Assembly (NCBI GenBank): GCA_015059865.1
Contig: SUZP01000010.1
Span: forward strand, 1-45,157
Source: Rikenellaceae bacterium
GTDB taxonomy: Bacteria; Bacteroidota; Bacteroidia; Bacteroidales; Rikenellaceae
Direction of reading: 5' to 3'
Length of the DNA stretch: 45,157 nt
Of the stretch, positions 41,589-45,157 are shown piece after piece (positions within the stretch are counted from its first letter, which is position 1; every line of letters starts with the position of its first letter). A program made the position numbers and the translations under genes. The notes beneath the pieces were generated by a model. It did not search any database. It had not been told where the DNA came from and saw only the letters and a program-made list of their open reading frames with translations.

Positions 41589-42660
41589 CATCAAGAGAGC
41601 CATATCGTTTTTGCTGCCAGGAGCAATATCTACACCTGGGGGTGGCTATAAAATAATTTTGGAACATGCAAATAATCTTGCGCAAAAAGGACATAATGTT
41701 ACCATTGAGTGTCCTGTGAAACTTGACACAAAACAGAACCTTCTAAAAGATTTAAATTTTCTAAGACTTTACTATAAGCGAAAGTTTCGAATCGGATATA
41801 GCTGTGATAGCTGGTTTGAGTTGCATCCAAATGTTAATGTGCGTTGGATTTGGTCGCTTGATTTCAAAAATGTAACACCTGCTGATATATATATAGCAAC
41901 AGAAGTTAGAACATCTATTTACCTAAATACATATCCAGTTGACTGCTCAAAAAAATTCTACTTTATACAAGACTACGAGAATTGGTTTGTGACAGATGAT
42001 GTAGTAAAGAATACATACCATTTCCCTATGACCAAAATGGCGATAACCAATTGGTTGATTGATATAGTCAATAAAGAAGGCCAACCGTGTGCGCTCGCCC
42101 CTAACGGCTTTAATACACATAAATTTTATATTACAGAGCCAATTGCCAATAGAGATAAATATACAATATCTATGCTTTATCATTGGCAAGAAAGGAAAGA
42201 TATCCCCACGGCAATAGCTGCCTTAAAGATTGTGAAAGAGAAGTTTCCGCAGTTAAAAGTCTTGGTGTTTGGCGAAATGCCAGATCCCCAGTTGCCAGAA
42301 TGGTTTGTATATTATAGAAAACCAAATGATGAGACACACCTCGCGCTAAATAACCAAGCGGCAATATATGTTGGTTCAAGTAAAATAGAAGGATTTGGAC
42401 TTACGGTAGGTGAAGCTATGTTGTGCGGACAAGCTGTTGCATGCACAGACAATCTTGGATACCAAGAGATGGCTAAACATGAGAAAACGGCTCTACTTTC
42501 ACCTGTCGGAGATTCTCAAGCTTTGGCCTGCAACATCATACGGCTTATAGACGATGATCAATTGCGATTTAAACTTGCAGAAGCCGGCAACGCATATATT
42601 AAAAAGCATTTTAGTTGGGAGACAGCCCATCAGTCTTTTGATAATGTTTTAGGATTATAG
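41581..42660 (+). CDS. GT4-type glycosyltransferase
   Basis: The 359-residue protein resembles GT4 family retaining transferases. The donor-site EX7E motif is EGFGLTVGEAM (E at about 274 and 282), followed by CGQAVACTDNLGYQEMAKH and the C-terminal closing helix. The N-terminal domain (LLPGAISTPGGGYKIILEHANNLAQKGHNVTIECP) has the glycine-rich acceptor loop. The WsaF group has a similar layout. The linkage and sugar are not predictable. It starts 8 bases before the end of the acetyltransferase frame. Confidence 0.9.
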   Translation: MNNIKRAISFLLPGAISTPGGGYKIILEHANNLAQKGHNVTIECPVKLDTKQNLLKDLNFLRLYYKRKFRIGYSCDSWFELHPNVNVRWIWSLDFKNVTPADIYIATEVRTSIYLNTYPVDCSKKFYFIQDYENWFVTDDVVKNTYHFPMTKMAITNWLIDIVNKEGQPCALAPNGFNTHKFYITEPIANRDKYTISMLYHWQERKDIPTAIAALKIVKEKFPQLKVLVFGEMPDPQLPEWFVYYRKPNDETHLALNNQAAIYVGSSKIEGFGLTVGEAMLCGQAVACTDNLGYQEMAKHEKTALLSPVGDSQALACNIIRLIDDDQLRFKLAEAGNAYIKKHFSWETAHQSFDNVLGL

Positions 42661-42669
42661 TAGATTTTT

Positions 42670-43800
42670 ATGATATACATCTTTGTTTTAATATTGATAT
42701 TTATAGGCATCTATGAGTACGATTTAACAAATAGATCATTTTCTTCTTCAAAAAAGAATACTCTATACTATACCATCGCATTTATATTGTTTTTTATAGC
42801 TGCCTTTAGATATTATAATGGTGGTGACACAGAGAATTATGCAGAACATTTTTTGCAAATTCCATCCTGGGAAGAACTATCCGACCATCATTTCGATGAC
42901 TTTAGATACCAAAAAGGATACATCTATTTTGTGTCATTTATCAAAGGGGTATGGAACAACTTTCTAATACAACAAATACTAACCGCATTGATTGTCAATG
43001 CGGTGGTATTTAGGTTTATAAAAAGGAACTCTCCCTTTGTCTTTCTAACCACTCTAATGTACTTCATACTTAACTACTTTGAGTTTAATATGGAGATTAT
43101 GCGAGAATGTATATCTGTTGCATTAGGTCTGTTGGCATATGAATGTTTAAAGTCAAGGCGATATGTTTTAATGGCCATATTAATATATATCGCATATCAA
43201 TTCCATATTTCCGCTTTGATATTAATATTAATGCCGTTGTTTGCGATAGTGAAATTTTCCAAAAAATCTTTCTTTATAGTATTAGTAATAGCAATTTTAT
43301 TACCTGCATTATATGTTGCCATACCAAATCTTGAATTATATGCGAATCTGCTGTTTAATCAAGAAGATTGGGTAAATGATGCATATCTAATTCAAGAGTA
43401 CTCAGACACATTATCCACCAATTATTATGTAACTCACATATTGAAATTTTTGTTCATACCATTTGTTATTCTATGGTATGTAAATAAGAAAGTGAAGTTT
43501 GAGTTTACGGGTATGGTATATGCATATGCCCTTTTACAATTATTAAGTATGTTTTCATACGCTTTCTATCGCTTTGCTAATTATTTTGCACCATTCTATT
43601 GGATTGCCATATCTTATGCGATTTACCTATTAATCTCAAAGCAACGAGAATTAAGAACAATTATCCTTAGCTTCATATTAATATTGATGATTTATCTTCA
43701 TCAAAATGTGCAATTCTCTTGGGATAGCAACAATAATCAGTATTATTACAATCGCTATATACCATATGAATCCGTCTTCTTTAATGAAGGCTATAAATAG
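42670..43800 (+). CDS. EpsG/Wzy-like polysaccharide polymerase
   Basis: The 376-residue protein has about ten membrane helices and a large periplasmic-type loop. Features of the EpsG family are FRYYNGGDTENYAEHF near residue 45 and EIMRECISVALGLLAYECLKSRRYVLMAILIYIAYQFHISALILI. It probably polymerises the flipped units. Only one membrane polymerase candidate is in the locus. The gene is very AT-rich. Confidence 0.85.
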   Translation: MIYIFVLILIFIGIYEYDLTNRSFSSSKKNTLYYTIAFILFFIAAFRYYNGGDTENYAEHFLQIPSWEELSDHHFDDFRYQKGYIYFVSFIKGVWNNFLIQQILTALIVNAVVFRFIKRNSPFVFLTTLMYFILNYFEFNMEIMRECISVALGLLAYECLKSRRYVLMAILIYIAYQFHISALILILMPLFAIVKFSKKSFFIVLVIAILLPALYVAIPNLELYANLLFNQEDWVNDAYLIQEYSDTLSTNYYVTHILKFLFIPFVILWYVNKKVKFEFTGMVYAYALLQLLSMFSYAFYRFANYFAPFYWIAISYAIYLLISKQRELRTIILSFILILMIYLHQNVQFSWDSNNNQYYYNRYIPYESVFFNEGYK

Positions 43801-43849
43801 CCTTAAACCAGAGCTATGCACCCCATTATTAATATAATATCTCCCTACT

Positions 43850-44938
43850 ATGTCTAAAGCACGAGTGATAGCATTTTATCTTCCACAATACCATCCAACC
43901 GATAACAATAATAAATGGTGGGGGAATGGCTTTACAGAGTGGACCAATGTCGCAAAAGCAAAAAAAATGTATCCAGGGCATTATCAGCCCAAAATCCCAG
44001 CCGATTTAGGATTTTACGACTTGCGCATGCCTCAAGTATATGAACAACAAGCACAATTAGCACGCGAGGCAGGTATTGAAGGATTCTGTTATTATCATTA
44101 CTGGTTTTCAGCAAATCACCAGGAATTAGATTTGCCATTTAAGAATGTTGTAGAAGCAAAAACACCAGATTTCCCATTTTGCTTATGCTGGGCGAACGAA
44201 TCATGGTATTCTAAATTTTGGAATAAAGATGGTTCTGCTAGTAAACAATTGCTTGCAGAACAACAATATTTGGGAACGGATGATAATACAACTCACTTTT
44301 ACGCATTATTAGATGCATTTAAGGATGAGCGATATATGAAGGTTGACGGGCGTCTTCTATTTCTTATTTACAATCCTTTTTCTTTCGAAAAGTTTGAAGA
44401 GTTTAAAACTCAATGGAATCAGCTGGCGATAGAGAATGAACTTCCCGAATTTTATTTCGTAGCTCAAACATTATATGCGGAGAGAATAGATAAAGTTCTT
44501 GCTATGGGGTACGATGGTGTGAATCATTGTCATCGTCTGGATAACATCATTAGATACAAGTTCTTGAGAAGAGTTTTAAATGTTGTAAAGAGAGTGGTAA
44601 AAATTCCATTTATAATTCCATATAAAACAGCAATCAAGAATGTTGTAGACTCGCAAGATTATAACAAAAATGTGTTCCCCACGATGATGCCGAACTGGGA
44701 TCATACCCCTAGAAGTAATGACGGTGGTTCTGTTTTGCATAACTCTACCCCAGAATTATTTCAAGAGCATGCAAAAGATATTCTGCGAACTACTATAGAC
44801 AAGCCCCAATCACATAAAATCGTGTTTCTAAAATCATGGAACGAATGGGGTGAAGGCAATTACATGGAACCAGACCTCAAGTATGGTAAAGGGTATATTA
44901 CAGCTTTACACAATGCTATCTCTGATTATGATAAATAA
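43850..44938 (+). CDS. WbsX-like glycosyltransferase (GH99-like fold)
   Basis: A 362-residue protein of the WbsX family. The N-terminus FYLPQYHPTDNNNKWWGNGFTEWTNV and the block AREAGIEGFCYYHYWFSANHQELDLPF are diagnostic, as is the C-terminal WNEWGEGNYMEPD. These proteins have a GH99-like barrel and occur in O-antigen and capsule loci, where they are called glycosyltransferases. Biochemical proof is sparse. The stop is followed at once by nine Cs and then by AT-rich DNA without a gene up to about 45080. Confidence 0.88.
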   Translation: MSKARVIAFYLPQYHPTDNNNKWWGNGFTEWTNVAKAKKMYPGHYQPKIPADLGFYDLRMPQVYEQQAQLAREAGIEGFCYYHYWFSANHQELDLPFKNVVEAKTPDFPFCLCWANESWYSKFWNKDGSASKQLLAEQQYLGTDDNTTHFYALLDAFKDERYMKVDGRLLFLIYNPFSFEKFEEFKTQWNQLAIENELPEFYFVAQTLYAERIDKVLAMGYDGVNHCHRLDNIIRYKFLRRVLNVVKRVVKIPFIIPYKTAIKNVVDSQDYNKNVFPTMMPNWDHTPRSNDGGSVLHNSTPELFQEHAKDILRTTIDKPQSHKIVFLKSWNEWGEGNYMEPDLKYGKGYITALHNAISDYDK

Positions 44939-44947
44939 CCCCCCCCC
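44939..44947 (+). repeat. Poly-C tract (9 bases) after the WbsX gene
   Basis: Nine Cs directly follow the TAA stop of the last polysaccharide gene. Confidence 0.95.
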
Positions 44948-45039
44948 GTACAAATCACTGAAAATCAGCATTATATAAGACCTGTATCGCATTGCGGGGA
45001 GGAATGATTTATTGACTTTTTGTAAAACATACCATTGCT

Positions 45040-45059
45040 GTCCGGTAAAAGTTCCGGAC
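45040..45059. repeat. Short inverted repeat near the right edge
   Basis: GTCCGG (45040-45045) pairs with CCGGAC (45054-45059). No T-tract follows, so it is not a clear terminator. It may be the end of an insertion sequence. Confidence 0.45.
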
Positions 45060-45080
45060 GATTATTATAAAGTTTAACAA

Positions 45081-45157
45081 TTAAAACAAACTTGGTTCGG
45101 TAGAACCATCCAGTTCATTGACAATATTGTAGTTAGGTTTTGCAAAGAGGTCTTTAA
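45081..45157 (-). CDS. Possible C-terminus of a transposase (partial)
   Basis: On the minus strand an open frame enters from the right edge, reads KDLFAKPNYNIVNELDGSTE and ends at TAA (45083-45081). The 24 residues resemble transposase tails as I remember them, but this is too short to prove. The nearby inverted repeat (45040-45059) would fit an insertion-sequence end. Confidence 0.3.
   Translation of the reverse strand, partial: KDLFAKPNYNIVNELDGSTEPSLF

Overview
The window looks like chromosome of a gut-type Bacteroidales bacterium, possibly Rikenellaceae/Alistipes-like. The genus is a guess; the order is well supported. Signs are: Bacteroidota-type promoters (-33 TTTG, -7 TAnnTTTG) in front of many genes; lipoproteins with N-terminal lipoboxes; a Bacteroidetes-style parA-parB-DUF5683-lytic transglycosylase cluster; an OstA/SurA-like outer-membrane biogenesis cluster; and an FatA-like acyl-ACP thioesterase. 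I see no rRNA, tRNA, CRISPR array or phage.

Layout. 1-4.1 kb: leftward tripartite efflux operon (TolC-like, HlyD/EmrA-like, EmrB-like MFS that runs off the left edge), preceded by a small XRE regulator. 4.5-13 kb: single housekeeping genes (acyl-ACP thioesterase, fabG, glyA, a secreted FAD oxidoreductase, a patatin, the ABC-F protein EttA). 13.1-15.1 kb: hisS and a DedA protein. 15.2-20.4 kb: a rightward operon that starts with a DUF1893 lipoprotein, then a membrane NapH-NapG-like multi-cluster ferredoxin fusion and a Tat-type lipoprotein made of an aldo/keto reductase plus 2[4Fe-4S]; aroE and an EamA transporter follow. 20.4-21.7 kb: leftward TsaC/Sua5-like protein, glyoxalase and a small lipoprotein. 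21.8-27.3 kb: leftward OstA-like protein and two PpiC-type chaperone/isomerases. 27.6-30 kb: an SDR fused to a zinc ribbon and a CPBP protease. 30-34.4 kb: parA, parB, DUF5683, mltD-like. 34.7-35.2 kb: argR. 35.4-44.9 kb: a surface-polysaccharide locus with initiating phosphoglycosyltransferase, UDP-glucose dehydrogenase, UDP-glucuronate 4-epimerase, Wzx flippase, a frameshifted acetyltransferase, a GT4 glycosyltransferase, a Wzy-like polymerase and a WbsX-like protein. Probable insertion-sequence DNA begins at the right edge.

How the genes work together. In the polysaccharide locus, Ugd and the epimerase would supply UDP-GlcA and UDP-GalA. The TagO/WecA-like enzyme would start the lipid-linked unit, the GT4 and WbsX proteins extend it, Wzx flips it and the EpsG-like protein polymerises it. 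From about 39.2 kb the DNA is much more AT-rich than the housekeeping genes, which suggests acquired DNA. The redox operon at 15.2-18.7 kb looks like a route for moving electrons from the membrane quinol pool to an exported aldo/keto reductase, and is the best candidate here for an undescribed system.

Non-coding structure is rich. Intergenic gaps hold mosaics of different 7-bp tandem repeats. Two near-identical 84-bp elements built on ACTGGGG heptads lie in inverted orientation about 7 kb apart and bracket the SDR-to-mltD segment. A nested palindromic family with a CCGCAGCATA-N7-TATGTGAGG core occurs between two convergent gene pairs. Poly-C tracts of 11 and 9 bases sit at the two ends of the polysaccharide locus.
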